Shown: positions 26,337-36,246, counted from the stretch's first letter. The stretch: 64,000 nucleotides of DNA from Niabella aurantiaca DSM 17617 (GCF_000374125.1 NZ_KB893625.1:716945-780944), one strand, 5' to 3'. Program-made: numbers and translations. The notes: generated from the sequence alone by a model not told the origin.

Positions 26337-27251
26337 ATGGATCGGATGCCCCAGGTACATTACAATGCCTGCCCGGTTTGCGGCAGCCCGCAGATCCGGC
26401 CGGTCTTTTTAGTAAAGGACTATACCGTTAGCGGTGAAGTATTTCCGGTAGAGGAGTGCCGGTCCTGTTCGCTGCGGTTTACCCAGGATGTCCCGGATCA
26501 GGAGTCGATCGGGCCCTATTATAAATCAGAGGATTATATATCCCATTCCAATACCAGCAAAGGGATCATCAGCCGGATCTATAAACGCGTGCGCGCCCGT
26601 ACAATGCAGCAAAAGGCTGTGCTTGTAGAGCGGTATGCTCAAAAGCGCACGGGGCGATTGTTGGACCTGGGCTGCGGAACGGGAACTTTTTTGGATACGA
26701 TGAAAAACAGGGGCTGGCAGGTGGCCGGCCTTGAACCGGATGCGGATGCACGCAGCATGGCAAAGCAACTTTATAACCTGGAAGTAGCACCATCACATGA
26801 GCTATACGAGCTGGCAGAAGACCAGTTTGACGCGATCAGCTTATGGCATGTGCTGGAGCATGTGCATGCGCTGCATGCCTATATGGACCAGCTGAAGCGT
26901 GTATTGAAACAAAGCGGTGTACTGCTGATCGCTGTTCCCAACTATACCAGCAGGGACGCCGATATTTACGAGCAGTATTGGGCGGCATATGATGTGCCCC
27001 GGCATCTCTACCATTTTTCACCGGAAGCCATGAAAGTGTTAACGGCACAACATGGGCTGCGCATAGAAAAATTGTTGCCCATGTGGTTCGACAGCTTTTA
27101 TGTAAGCCTTTTGAGCAGTAAATACAAATACGGAACCACCCGTTATATCGGTGCGGGGCTTCACGGGCTTTCTTCCAATATCAATGCTGCCGGCAATACC
27201 CAAGAATGCAGTTCGGTGATCTATGTGATCCGCAAGGAGCAGAAAGGTTGA
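26337..27251 (+). CDS. Class I SAM-dependent methyltransferase with zinc ribbon
   Basis: 304 residues. An N-terminal zinc-ribbon-like segment has two Cys pairs (CPVCGS and CRSCSL, residues ~11-45). The Rossmann methyltransferase domain carries LLDLGCGTGTFLDTM near residues 108-122, the acidic GLEPDADA loop and SLWHVLEHV. It matches the Bacteroidota/Cytophaga family of Methyltransf_23 proteins whose substrates (often sugars or lipids) are unknown. It abuts the IscA-type gene, so it is translationally linked. Confidence 0.85.
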   Translation: MDRMPQVHYNACPVCGSPQIRPVFLVKDYTVSGEVFPVEECRSCSLRFTQDVPDQESIGPYYKSEDYISHSNTSKGIISRIYKRVRARTMQQKAVLVERYAQKRTGRLLDLGCGTGTFLDTMKNRGWQVAGLEPDADARSMAKQLYNLEVAPSHELYELAEDQFDAISLWHVLEHVHALHAYMDQLKRVLKQSGVLLIAVPNYTSRDADIYEQYWAAYDVPRHLYHFSPEAMKVLTAQHGLRIEKLLPMWFDSFYVSLLSSKYKYGTTRYIGAGLHGLSSNINAAGNTQECSSVIYVIRKEQKG

Positions 27252-27263
27252 AAGCCTGAAACG

Positions 27264-28100
27264 TTAGTTCCCAAACTGCACCTCATACAATTCAGGCCAG
27301 TTCTTTCCCGTGATGTAGATCTTTTTGGTATCATGGTCGTAGGCGATCCCGTTGGGGACATTCTCTGCGTTGGCGGAGTCCTGGCTTTTTAAGCGGTCCC
27401 AGATGGAGGTCAGGTCAACTTTCCCCACCACCAGCCCGTTGGCCGGGTCGATCTTAAAAATAACGGGATAGGTCCATTTGTTTGCATAAACGTACCCGTC
27501 AATATATTCCAGCTCATTAATAGAGTCTACAAAATCACCATCCATGGTTATCGATTGTGTCCGGAGCAATTGAAAAGTGGTCGGGTTATAATAGTAAAGG
27601 TTGCTGGATCCGTCGCTTACGATCAGCTCCTTTCCATCTGTAGTGATGCCCCAGCCTTCGGTGTTGATGGGAAACTCCTTTACTTTTTTCATATCAGGAA
27701 GGGTGTAAACAAATACGACCTTTTCTTTCCAGGTAAGCTGGTAAACGGTATCGTTCAGTACCGTGATCCCCTCGCCAAAATACTTATCTGCCAGGGTAAC
27801 GGTTTTTTCCGCTTTTCCGGTCTTCAGGTTCACTTTCATCAGCTCGGAAGCTCTTCCCTCCGGGGCATAAGACGCTCCGCCGGTACCTTCGTATAACTGC
27901 CCTTTATGGATCACCAGGCCTTGCGTAAATGAGCCCGTGTCGTGCGGATAGGTATTGATAACGGAAATGCCGATATTCTTTATGGTGTTTGCCGCAGGTG
28001 CATCTGTTGGCGAAGCGGGGGTTTTATCATTTTCATTACAAGAGATCAGCAATGCGATCAAAGCAATAGCCGGGAAAGAACAGAAATTTTTTTTTATCAT
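27264..28100 (-). CDS. Glutaminyl-peptide cyclotransferase (plant/bacterial type)
   Basis: 278 residues, a lipoprotein (LIALLISCNEND, Cys near residue 21). The mature protein is a five-bladed beta-propeller of the glutamine cyclotransferase family, with FTQGLVIHKGQLYEGTGG near residues 58-75, conserved repeats of LTWKE and a NELEYIDGYVYAN segment. The enzyme converts N-terminal Gln of exported proteins to pyroglutamate. It faces the upstream methyltransferase gene convergently with 12 bp between stops. Confidence 0.88.
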   Translation of the reverse strand: MIKKNFCSFPAIALIALLISCNENDKTPASPTDAPAANTIKNIGISVINTYPHDTGSFTQGLVIHKGQLYEGTGGASYAPEGRASELMKVNLKTGKAEKTVTLADKYFGEGITVLNDTVYQLTWKEKVVFVYTLPDMKKVKEFPINTEGWGITTDGKELIVSDGSSNLYYYNPTTFQLLRTQSITMDGDFVDSINELEYIDGYVYANKWTYPVIFKIDPANGLVVGKVDLTSIWDRLKSQDSANAENVPNGIAYDHDTKKIYITGKNWPELYEVQFGN

Positions 28101-28130
28101 AATGGATCATTTATCGCCGAAAGGCGGATG

Positions 28131-28138
28131 CAAAAATA
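28131..28138 (-). promoter_or_regulatory. -7 promoter box (TATTTTTG) of the glutaminyl cyclotransferase gene
   Basis: Exact TAnnTTTG on the minus strand within TTATTTTTGCATCC, 31 bp before the start codon. Confidence 0.5.
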
Positions 28139-28241
28139 AAGAAACTTCAAAAGAATGCAGCTCCGCTTCCCTGCTTTAACAAAGATTAATAAAAGCGGAT
28201 CTGAACAAACTGCGATAAATATTGTATATTTTAGAATAATG

Positions 28242-28267
28242 TTCTGATTTTTGTATTCAGATCAGAA
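28242..28267 (+). promoter_or_regulatory. Inverted repeat over the lrp-like promoter
   Basis: TTCTGAT (28242-28248) and ATCAGAA (28261-28267) form perfect 7-bp arms around a GATTTTTG -7-like box (28246-28253). The gene for an Lrp/AsnC regulator starts at 28294. Lrp-family proteins commonly autoregulate, so this is a likely operator. Confidence 0.5.
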
Positions 28268-28293
28268 TATAATTAAATTTAAAAATACAAATA

Positions 28294-28755
28294 ATGGAAA
28301 TAAACCTCGATGAAACGGACCTGATCATTTTGCGTTTGTTACAGGAAGATGCCCGGATCACTAATGTGGCGCTGGCCGCACAGCTGAAAATGGCCCCTTC
28401 GGCAACGCTGGAGCGGGTGCGGAAGCTTGAAGAAAAAGGAGTGATCCGGGGATACAGTGCAGGAATTGACCCACTGGCGGTGGATAAGGACCTGCTGGTT
28501 TTTATTTTTATTAAAACCAAAGACAGTTTTGCAGATGATAAATCTGCCCGGTCGCTGGCGGCCATTCCCCAGGTAATGGAAGTGCACCACATTGCAGGGG
28601 ATGATTGTTATTTGATAAAGGCAAGACTTTCCAGTCCTACGGAACTAATGGAACTCAAGCGGTCGCGCTTTAGTAAGATCGCCAACATTGTCTCTATGCG
28701 TACCACGATCGTTCTGGAAACGGTAAAAGAATCTACTCACATTTCAATTGATTGA
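28294..28755 (+). CDS. Lrp/AsnC-family transcriptional regulator
   Basis: 153 residues, full length for the family. An N-terminal winged HTH (LDETDLIILRLLQEDARITNVALA) is followed by the RAM/AsnC ligand-binding domain with HHIAGDDCYLIKAR. It probably senses an amino acid. It ends 4 bp before the DMT transporter start, so the two form an operon and the transporter is the likely regulatory target. A palindrome over its promoter suggests autoregulation. Confidence 0.93.
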   Translation: MEINLDETDLIILRLLQEDARITNVALAAQLKMAPSATLERVRKLEEKGVIRGYSAGIDPLAVDKDLLVFIFIKTKDSFADDKSARSLAAIPQVMEVHHIAGDDCYLIKARLSSPTELMELKRSRFSKIANIVSMRTTIVLETVKESTHISID

Positions 28756-28759
28756 TCTT

Positions 28760-29737
28760 ATGACTCAGAAAAAAGCACCTGCTGTTCTGCTGGTGGTGCT
28801 GGCATTTGCCGCAGTATATCTTATTTGGGGATCGACCTACTTTTTTATTGAACGTGCGGTGAAGTTCATTCCCCCGATGCTGCTGGGTGGACTTCGTTTT
28901 GTTACGGCAGGCATCATCATGCTGGTATGGGTAGCGCTGAGGGGGGAGCGTGTATGGAACCGGTCGGCTATCCTGCATTCTGTGGCCAGCGGGGTGCTGA
29001 TGCTTTTTGTGGGAAATGGAGCCGTTATATGGGCAGAGCAGTACCTGCACAGCTCTTTTGTGGCCATTTTCCTGGCGTCTGCGCCGATCTGGTTCCTGGT
29101 CTTTGATAAACCCAACTGGGCCGATAATTTTACCAACCGGTACACCCTGCTGGGAGTATCCGTGGGGCTGATCGGGGTTATTGCCCTGTTTTATGAAAAA
29201 ATAACCGGGGATAACAGCAAACAGGGACTGGTGCCCTTACTGGCCATTTTTATCGGCAACATCGGATGGGTACTGGGATCCCTGTATTCGAAATACAAGG
29301 TAAAAGATGTATCGCCTTCGGTGAATTCTGCCTGGCAGATCCTTTCTGCAGGACTGGTATTTTTTATCATCGGTTTTGGAGACGGCAGTATTGCACGGGT
29401 AAACTGGTCAACCATTCCTGCCGAAGGCTGGGGATCGCTCATTTATCTGATCGTTTTCGGATCGATCATCGGATACAGCGCCTATGTATTCCTGCTCAGT
29501 GTGCGGAGTGCCGCCCAGGTAAGCAGCTACGCTTATGTAAACCCGCTGGTGGCGGTACTTTTGGGCGTATGGTTCAACGGGGATCATCTGACCACGTTGC
29601 AACTGGCAGGGTTGGTGATCATACTGGGGAGTGTATTCTTCATCAATCTTGCCCGGAAGGAGCGGGCAAGAAAACATACCCGGCTGCATACCCCGGAAGG
29701 ACAGAATGACCGTGCCATGGAGCGCCGGAGTGCCTGA
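28760..29737 (+). CDS. EamA-family drug/metabolite exporter
   Basis: 325 residues from the ATG at 28760; an in-frame TTG at 28748 overlaps the lrp gene and is less likely. It has ten membrane helices in two EamA repeats, with WGSTYFFIE at the start of repeat one and a matching helix pattern in repeat two. The C-terminal ~25 residues are basic and polar. It probably exports an amino acid or related metabolite under control of the adjacent Lrp regulator, as in YddG/YedA-type pairs. Confidence 0.88.
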   Translation: MTQKKAPAVLLVVLAFAAVYLIWGSTYFFIERAVKFIPPMLLGGLRFVTAGIIMLVWVALRGERVWNRSAILHSVASGVLMLFVGNGAVIWAEQYLHSSFVAIFLASAPIWFLVFDKPNWADNFTNRYTLLGVSVGLIGVIALFYEKITGDNSKQGLVPLLAIFIGNIGWVLGSLYSKYKVKDVSPSVNSAWQILSAGLVFFIIGFGDGSIARVNWSTIPAEGWGSLIYLIVFGSIIGYSAYVFLLSVRSAAQVSSYAYVNPLVAVLLGVWFNGDHLTTLQLAGLVIILGSVFFINLARKERARKHTRLHTPEGQNDRAMERRSA

Positions 29738-29840
29738 ATGGAGACCGGACAGCATCATAAAATTCTTTGCAGAAATTGAAGCCGGCAAATCCGCTGATTG
29801 CAAATTATGATTATCTTACAAGCTGTAAAAATACTTGACT

Positions 29841-31571
29841 ATGGATAATGTGATTCAGCAGAAGATCGATCAATGGTTGCAGGGCAATTATGATCCGGAT
29901 ACAAAAAAGGAAATTGAAAAGCTGCAGCAAGAAGACCCCCGGGAGCTGGAGGATGCGTTCTATCAGAACCTTGAATTTGGAACGGGTGGCCTCAGGGGTA
30001 TTATGGGGGTAGGCACCAACCGGATGAATAAGTACACCGTGGGAATGGCTACCCAGGGCTATGCCAACTACCTGCTGCAATCCTGGCCCGGTGAAGAAGT
30101 GCGTGTGGCCATTGCTCACGATAGCCGCAATAACAGCCGTTTTTTTGCGGAAACGACCGCCCATGTTTTTGCCGCCAATGGAATTAAGGTATTCCTTTTT
30201 GAGTCGCTGCGGCCCACCCCCGAGCTTTCGTTTGCCATCCGCACATTAAAATGCCAGGGAGGTGTTGTTTGTACGGCATCGCACAACCCCAAAGAATATA
30301 ACGGCTATAAGGCATACTGGAACGACGGGGGGCAGCTGGTGCCACCGCATGATAAGAATGTAATTAAAGAAGTGGAAAAGATCGCTTCGGTGGATGATGT
30401 GAAATGGAGCGGAGGTGATGCCAATATCACGCTGATCGGGAAAGACATCGATGAGCAGTACATCGAAATGGTAAAAGAGCTGAGCGTATTTCCTGATGTG
30501 ATCGAAAAACAGAGCGATCTTAAAATTGTGTACACGCCCATACACGGTACCGGCATCACCCTGGTACCGCAGGTGCTGGAGCGCTTCGGGTTTAAGAATG
30601 TACAGATCGTAGCAGAGCAGAAAACCCCGGATGGGAATTTTCCCACCGTGGCCTACCCCAACCCGGAGGAAAAAGAAACCATGAGCATCGGGCTGGCAAA
30701 AGCCAAGGAGCTGGATGCCGATATTTTGCTGGGTACGGATCCGGATGCAGACCGGGTGGGCATCGGCATTAAGAACAACCATGGAGAATGGGTGCTGATG
30801 AACGGGAACCAGACAGCGGTGCTGGCCTTTAATTACCTGCTGGAAGCACGTAAGGAAAAAGGAATTGCGCAGCCCAATGACATGATCATTACAACCATCG
30901 TAACCACCGGTATGGTAGACGACCTGGCGGCCGGCTATGACGTACATTGTTACCGGGTGCTGACCGGCTTTAAATGGATCGCCGAAATGATCCGGGAAAA
31001 AGAAGGCAGGGAGCATTATATTACCGGGGGAGAGGAAAGCTTTGGTTTAATGATCGGCGATAAAGTGCGCGATAAGGATGCGGTGAGCGCCGTAGCCTTG
31101 CTTTGCGAAATGGCGGCGTACGAAAAGAACAACGGGAAAACCCTGTTTGATAAATTAATTGAGCTGTATATCAAGTTTGGCTTTTATAAAGAGAAGCTGA
31201 TCTCCATTACCAAAAAGGGGATGGATGGCCAGCAGCAGATTGCTGCCATGATGCAGGACTACCGGAACAACCTGCCCAAAACGATCAACGGCGTAAAAGT
31301 AACGCGTGTGCTGGATTACCAGAGCCGTAAATCAACAGACCCACACACGGGTGATGCGGCAGAGATCCTTCTTCCCCAATCCAATGTGTTGCAGTTTGTG
31401 CTGGAAGACGGCAGCCTTGTGTCTGCCCGCCCCAGTGGTACGGAACCCAAGATAAAATTCTATTTCAGCGTAAAAGAAAAACTGGAAAATGCCGCACAGT
31501 TTGACGCGGCAGATCAACAGCTGAACGCAAAAATTGAGGGCATCATTGCGGATATGAAATTAGATTCGTGA
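29841..31571 (+). CDS. Phosphoglucomutase/phosphomannomutase family enzyme
   Basis: 576 residues from the ATG at 29841 (an in-frame TTG two codons upstream is unlikely). The phosphoserine loop is seen in TASHNPKEYNGYK near residues 145-157, the metal-binding loop is DPDADRVG, the sugar-binding loop is GGEESFG and the C-terminal phosphate site is RPSGTEPK. It interconverts hexose 1- and 6-phosphates. It stands alone and is transcribed convergently with the glutamate synthase-like gene downstream. Confidence 0.93.
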   Translation: MDNVIQQKIDQWLQGNYDPDTKKEIEKLQQEDPRELEDAFYQNLEFGTGGLRGIMGVGTNRMNKYTVGMATQGYANYLLQSWPGEEVRVAIAHDSRNNSRFFAETTAHVFAANGIKVFLFESLRPTPELSFAIRTLKCQGGVVCTASHNPKEYNGYKAYWNDGGQLVPPHDKNVIKEVEKIASVDDVKWSGGDANITLIGKDIDEQYIEMVKELSVFPDVIEKQSDLKIVYTPIHGTGITLVPQVLERFGFKNVQIVAEQKTPDGNFPTVAYPNPEEKETMSIGLAKAKELDADILLGTDPDADRVGIGIKNNHGEWVLMNGNQTAVLAFNYLLEARKEKGIAQPNDMIITTIVTTGMVDDLAAGYDVHCYRVLTGFKWIAEMIREKEGREHYITGGEESFGLMIGDKVRDKDAVSAVALLCEMAAYEKNNGKTLFDKLIELYIKFGFYKEKLISITKKGMDGQQQIAAMMQDYRNNLPKTINGVKVTRVLDYQSRKSTDPHTGDAAEILLPQSNVLQFVLEDGSLVSARPSGTEPKIKFYFSVKEKLENAAQFDAADQQLNAKIEGIIADMKLDS

Positions 31572-31772
31572 CCACAGGGTACCCTCTTTGAAGTTGCGGT
31601 CGGATTTACTCAATGTTTACACGGTTTCGATGTTCAGCTCTTGTTTCCGGATGTAGTGGGCCGGTTGAATGTGGTTAGGATTGTTGAATGTTGAGATCCG
31701 ATCCGTGTTTATGCTCCGATCTCAAACCGGAGCTCTCAGGTCCTGTTCCTCAATTCTGACGGCTCATGGTTG

Positions 31773-33413
31773 TTAGCTGACAGCTTTATCCTTTGTTCCT
31801 TCTTCGCTCCAGCTGCCAATGCTGGGCCATCCCCAATGGTGCTCGTCTGCGTAGGCAAAATCGTGCTTATGCTTTTCCGGGATCTCTCCTTTGACCAGGG
31901 CGCCGGGCGGGATCGAAGGGTAGATCTCTTCAAACGTGAACATGGAGGTTAAACTGATCCTCCGGTAAACATGCGAACGCGTGATGTCCTGCATCCTGTT
32001 CAGTCCGGCAGCGCCCATCAGCTCAACAAATGTTTTTACGGTGTATTTATGGTAATTGGCCACACGCAATTTCTTATCTTCCACAACCAGCCCCTTTGTC
32101 AGTTTGGGATCCTGGGTGGCAACGCCGGTAGGGCAGCGGTTGGTATTGCATTGCAGAGCCTGGATGCAGCCAACAGCCAGCATCATGGCCCGGGCACAGT
32201 TGCAGGCATCGGCACCCAGCGCGGCCGCCCGGGCAATATGAAAGCCGGTCATGATCTTACCGGAGGCAATGATTTTGATGTGCTGCCGGATGTTCAATCC
32301 CCGTAATATATCGTCTACAAAAGCAAGTCCGTCCAGCAGGGGCGCCCCCACATAATTGGAAAATTCCTGTGGAGCTGCACCGGTACCGCCTTCCCCGCCG
32401 TCTACAGTAATGAAATCGGGATAGGTATCCTGGCTGATCATGGCCTTGCAAACAGCAATGAACTCGCTTTTATGGCCAATACACAGTTTAAAGCCGACAG
32501 GTTTGCCTCCAGAAAGCGCGCGCAGCTGCTTTATAAAAAGGATCAGCTCCTTTGGAGAACTGAAGGCCGTGTGAAAGGGAGGCGATTCTACCGTTGTGCC
32601 GGGTTGTATATGCCGGATGCGTGCAATTTCCGGAGTGTTTTTTGCGGCTGGTAAAATACCACCGTGACCGGGCTTGGCTCCCTGGGAGATCTTGATCTCG
32701 ATCATCTTTACATTCGGGATCCCGGCTTTTTGGGCAAAAAGCTCCGGTGAAAAATTGCCCTCCTCATCCCGGCAGCCAAAATAGCCGGTACCGATCTGCC
32801 AGATGATATCGCCGCCTTGTTTGAGGTGATAGTCGCTCAAACCACCCTCGCCGGTATTATGGGCAAAGTTGCCGATCTTCGCACCCCCGTTCATCGCTTC
32901 AACAGCGTTTGCGCTCAAAGAGCCGTAGCTCATGGCAGAAATATTTAGGATGCTGCCGCTGTACGGCTGTTGGCAATCCTTGTTCCCGAATGCCACACGC
33001 GGATTGTGGTCGAGGGCTTTAAAGTTTTTGGGCGCAATGGAATGGCAGATCCACTCATAACCCGGGGCATATACATCCAGCTGCGTACCAAACGGCATGG
33101 TATCGTTATCCAGTTTGGCGCGTTGGTACACGGTAGACCGGTCGATGCGGTTGATGGGGCGTCCGTCAATATCCGATTCAATAAAGTATTGATAGATCTT
33201 CGGGCGCAGTTCTTCCATTACATAACGCAAACGGCCAAAGATGGGATAGATCCTCCGGATGGTATGTTTGGTTTGCAACATATCATAGTAGCCCATAACG
33301 GAAAGTATGAGCGTGATCCCGAATACAACATACCAGTTCTTGCTGATGTACCAGGAAAGAAGGAACGAAATGACCAGTATGATAATGGAAATGACCAGGA
33401 ATGTACGCCTCAT
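31773..33413 (-). CDS. FMN-binding glutamate synthase-family protein
   Basis: 546 residues. Two N-terminal membrane helices (residues ~5-45) are followed by a complete FMN-binding glutamate synthase (GltB-like) barrel. Visible are GGKIGNFAHNTGEGG, the substrate loop FITVDGGEGGTGAAPQEF and the Cys motif CNTNRCPTGVATQ. It lacks the glutamine amidotransferase and other GltB domains, as in the stand-alone membrane-linked family common in bacteria. The physiological reaction is not established. Its promoter may be TACATTCG at 33441-33448 on minus. Confidence 0.9.
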   Translation of the reverse strand: MRRTFLVISIIILVISFLLSWYISKNWYVVFGITLILSVMGYYDMLQTKHTIRRIYPIFGRLRYVMEELRPKIYQYFIESDIDGRPINRIDRSTVYQRAKLDNDTMPFGTQLDVYAPGYEWICHSIAPKNFKALDHNPRVAFGNKDCQQPYSGSILNISAMSYGSLSANAVEAMNGGAKIGNFAHNTGEGGLSDYHLKQGGDIIWQIGTGYFGCRDEEGNFSPELFAQKAGIPNVKMIEIKISQGAKPGHGGILPAAKNTPEIARIRHIQPGTTVESPPFHTAFSSPKELILFIKQLRALSGGKPVGFKLCIGHKSEFIAVCKAMISQDTYPDFITVDGGEGGTGAAPQEFSNYVGAPLLDGLAFVDDILRGLNIRQHIKIIASGKIMTGFHIARAAALGADACNCARAMMLAVGCIQALQCNTNRCPTGVATQDPKLTKGLVVEDKKLRVANYHKYTVKTFVELMGAAGLNRMQDITRSHVYRRISLTSMFTFEEIYPSIPPGALVKGEIPEKHKHDFAYADEHHWGWPSIGSWSEEGTKDKAVS

Positions 33414-33794
33414 AAAAAAACAGGTTATGAATTCACCTGCGAATGTAGTAAGAAACGAACAATTATTAGTTTTTGGTTGAAAGCCTGTTTGAAGTTCCGG
33501 GCTGGGCCCCTGTTTTGTTGCGCATGGATCACAGGTCCTGTTAAGGTCCCCTTATTATGGCTCTTCGTGTTGAGCTGGAATTAGCTGGTCCGGCAGCTTG
33601 TCTGTTATCTAAAATCTATGGCCCGTCGTTTTTAAAAGTTTGCGTTTCTTTACTGGTGAGCTACCCGTAGCCAATGGCGCTCGGGTGACGGGGCTGCCTC
33701 GAGGGGCGATTTATATTGTTTCACGTCAGATCCGTTTCCTGTTTGACGTTCTATTGACAGATTTCCACATTTTCAAATTCTGAACTGATAACGC
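33414..33794. other. Intergenic region with no recognised gene
   Basis: About 380 bp between two minus-strand genes. Apart from the weak -7-like sequence near 33441 I see no coding frame, strong hairpin with T-tract or repeat. Confidence 0.4.
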
Positions 33795-34487
33795 TTAATC
33801 AAACATGCCTTCATCCGCAAAACTATAATAGCCCTCATCGCTTACAATGATATGGTCCATCACCCGGATGTCGAGAAATTTTGCCGCTTCACGGATCTTG
33901 TGGGTAAGGAATGCATCGGCCTTGCTGGGTGAAAGATTGCCGGATGGGTGATTGTGTGCCAGGATGATGCCCACTGCGTTTTTTTCAAGTGCTTTTTTCA
34001 GGATCACGCGCGGGTCAGCCACGGTTCCGGTAATACCTCCTTTGCTCACCACTTCAAAGTGGATGGCTACATTGTTCTGATTGACGAAGATAACGGCAAA
34101 AACTTCGTGCTGCAGGTCTTTCAGCCTGCTCCGGAGGTATTCCCCGATCTGTTTACTGGTATTCATCAGTGGCCGTTGCAGCAGTTCACCGCTTTGCCTC
34201 CGGCGACCCAGTTCCAATGCAGCACTGATGGTTACGGCTTTGGCCTTGCCGATACCCTTTATTTGCATAAAGCTGGCAAGGGTTTGTTTGCCCAGTTCAT
34301 TCAGGTTGTCGTTGCTGAGTTTGAGGATCTCTTTGGCAAGATCCAGCGCTGATTGTTCCGGCGTACCATTCTGGATCAGTAAGGCAAGCAGTTCAGAATT
34401 GCTGAGAGTGTGGGCTCCGCGATTGATAAGTTTTTCCCGGGGCCGGTCGTCCTTCGCCCAGTTCCGGATGGTATTCGTGTTTTTCAT
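33795..34487 (-). CDS. radC: DNA repair protein RadC homologue (JAMM/MPN+ domain)
   Basis: 230 residues, full length. An N-terminal helix-hairpin-helix-like part (residues ~1-95, with MQIKGIGKAKAVTI) is followed by the JAMM metal-binding domain with HNHPSGNLSPSKAD near residues 178-191. Despite the name, the role in repair is not proven. It stands alone, divergent from prs. Confidence 0.95.
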   Translation of the reverse strand: MKNTNTIRNWAKDDRPREKLINRGAHTLSNSELLALLIQNGTPEQSALDLAKEILKLSNDNLNELGKQTLASFMQIKGIGKAKAVTISAALELGRRRQSGELLQRPLMNTSKQIGEYLRSRLKDLQHEVFAVIFVNQNNVAIHFEVVSKGGITGTVADPRVILKKALEKNAVGIILAHNHPSGNLSPSKADAFLTHKIREAAKFLDIRVMDHIIVSDEGYYSFADEGMFD

Positions 34488-34594
34488 CGTCTAATTTACA
34501 AATTCTTCTCCGGTGAAAAAATTTTTTTAATGATCCGATTTTGCTTGGAATTTTGCCAAGGTTATTAATATCTTCGCCGCTCATTTAGTAACAA

Positions 34595-35569
34595 ATGGAG
34601 TCCCCACTTTTCAATATGCATTCAGCCAAAATTTTTGCGGGTACGGCATCCCGTGCGTTAGCAGAAGAAATATGCCAGAGGTACGGCTGCCAGTTAGGGC
34701 AGATACATACGCAGCGTTTCAGCGATGGAGAGATCTATGTCAACTTCCTGGAAAGCGTTCGTGGCGATTATGTATTCCTGGTGCAAAGCACCTACGCGCC
34801 CTCGGACAATCTTATGGAATTGCTTTTGATGATCGATGCAGCCAAGCGGGCGTCGGCGTACAAGGTGATCGTGGTAATGCCTTATTACGGGTATGCGCGC
34901 CAGGATCGCAAGGACCGCCCGCGGGTAGCGATTGGCAGTAAGCTGGTTGCCAATATGTTAACTGCTGCGGGGGCCGACCGGATCATTACGATGGACCTGC
35001 ACGCCCCTCAGATCCAGGGCTATTTCGACATTCCGGTGGATCATTTGGACAGTCATGCAGTTTTTATCCCATATGTAGAGCAATTACGGCTGGAAAACCT
35101 TACCTTTGCAGCCCCTGACGTGGGGGCAACCAACCGGATACGGGAAATTGCCACCTATTTTAACGCAGAAATGGTGATTTGTGATAAGCACCGGAAACGG
35201 GCAAATGAAATTGCCAGCATGCGGGTGATCGGTGAGGTGGAAGGCAGGAACGTGGTCATTATCGATGATATCTGCGATACCGGCGGTACACTGGCAAAAA
35301 GCGCCGGGCTGTTGATGGAAAAAGGCGCAACAAGCGTGAGGGCGATGATCACGCACCCTATATTGAGCGGAAAGGCCTACGAAAATATAGAGAGCAGCGT
35401 ATTGAAAGAGCTGGTAGTGTGTAATACCATCCCGCTCCAGAAAACCAGTCCGAAGCTCCGGGTGATTTCCGTAGCCGACTTATTTGCAATAGCAATTAAG
35501 CACGCGTTTGAAAATAAGAGCATCACAAGCCTTTTTGTGCACTCAAATTTAAGAACGTCCAATCCTTAG
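34595..35569 (+). CDS. prs: Ribose-phosphate pyrophosphokinase (PRPP synthase)
   Basis: 324 residues (317 from an alternative ATG at 34616). Motifs are FSDGEIYVNF near residue 45, the catalytic flexible loop YYGYARQDRK near residue 98, DLHAPQIQGYF and the PRPP-binding loop VVIIDDICDTGGTL near residue 222. It makes PRPP from ribose 5-phosphate and ATP for nucleotide and His/Trp synthesis. It is followed after 21 bp by the L25 gene. A likely promoter is TTG at 34545-34547, a 21-bp spacer and TATCTTCG at 34569-34576. Confidence 0.96.
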   Translation: MESPLFNMHSAKIFAGTASRALAEEICQRYGCQLGQIHTQRFSDGEIYVNFLESVRGDYVFLVQSTYAPSDNLMELLLMIDAAKRASAYKVIVVMPYYGYARQDRKDRPRVAIGSKLVANMLTAAGADRIITMDLHAPQIQGYFDIPVDHLDSHAVFIPYVEQLRLENLTFAAPDVGATNRIREIATYFNAEMVICDKHRKRANEIASMRVIGEVEGRNVVIIDDICDTGGTLAKSAGLLMEKGATSVRAMITHPILSGKAYENIESSVLKELVVCNTIPLQKTSPKLRVISVADLFAIAIKHAFENKSITSLFVHSNLRTSNP

Positions 35570-35590
35570 TAAATTAAAACAATATCATAA

Positions 35591-36169
35591 ATGAAAACAA
35601 TTACAATCGAAGGACAACTGAGGACCGAATTTGGCAAAAGAGCCACCCGCCAGGTTCGCTCTCAGGGCGCTGTGCCTGCTGTAATTTACGGGGGTGCTAA
35701 AGAGATCAATTTCAGCGCGCCTGCAGCAGCGTTCAAAGGACTGGTTTATACACCAAACTTTCAGCTGGCCGAAGTAAAGCTGGACGGCGCTATGTACAGG
35801 TGCATTCTGAAAGACCTGCAGTTTGACAAAGTGACCGATGAGCTGATCCATGTGGATCTTTTGGAGCTTTCCGAAGACAAAAAAGTGATCGCTACCATTC
35901 CCCTGAAATTCACCGGCTCGGCAAAGGGTGTAAAAGATGGCGGACGCTTTGTATCCAAGATCAAGGCATTAAAAGTAAAAACGCTTCCTAAACACCTTCA
36001 GGAAGTGATCGAAGTGCCCATTGATGCATTGGAGATCAATGAAAACATCCGCGTGGAAGACGTGAAGGCCGAAAACATGGAGATCCTGAACTCTCCGCGT
36101 ATTCCCATCGCTTCTATCGTAATGACAAGGCAGTTGAAGCAGGAAGAAGCGGCTGCAGCTAAGAAATAG
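35591..36169 (+). CDS. rplY: 50S ribosomal protein L25 (general stress protein Ctc type)
   Basis: 192 residues, the two-domain long form. The N-terminal L25 fold (residues 1-~95, GKRATRQVRSQGAVPAVIYG) is followed by the C-terminal TL5/Ctc domain. It binds 5S rRNA. The order prs-rplY-pth is a widely conserved bacterial cluster and is intact here; a terminator stands between rplY and pth. Confidence 0.96.
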   Translation: MKTITIEGQLRTEFGKRATRQVRSQGAVPAVIYGGAKEINFSAPAAAFKGLVYTPNFQLAEVKLDGAMYRCILKDLQFDKVTDELIHVDLLELSEDKKVIATIPLKFTGSAKGVKDGGRFVSKIKALKVKTLPKHLQEVIEVPIDALEINENIRVEDVKAENMEILNSPRIPIASIVMTRQLKQEEAAAAKK

Positions 36170-36193
36170 TTTTTTTAATAAAGCATAAAAAAG

Positions 36194-36221
36194 CCTGCAT
36201 CAAATTGATGTAGGTTTTTTT
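36194..36221 (+). terminator. Intrinsic terminator after rplY
   Basis: 9-bp stem CCTGCATCA / TGATGTAGG (one G-T pair), 3-nt loop AAT, then seven T. It sits between rplY and pth, so some pth transcription must come from read-through or a promoter within this gap. Confidence 0.85.
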
Positions 36222-36246
36222 ATTTTTGATATTTTTGATAAACGGG

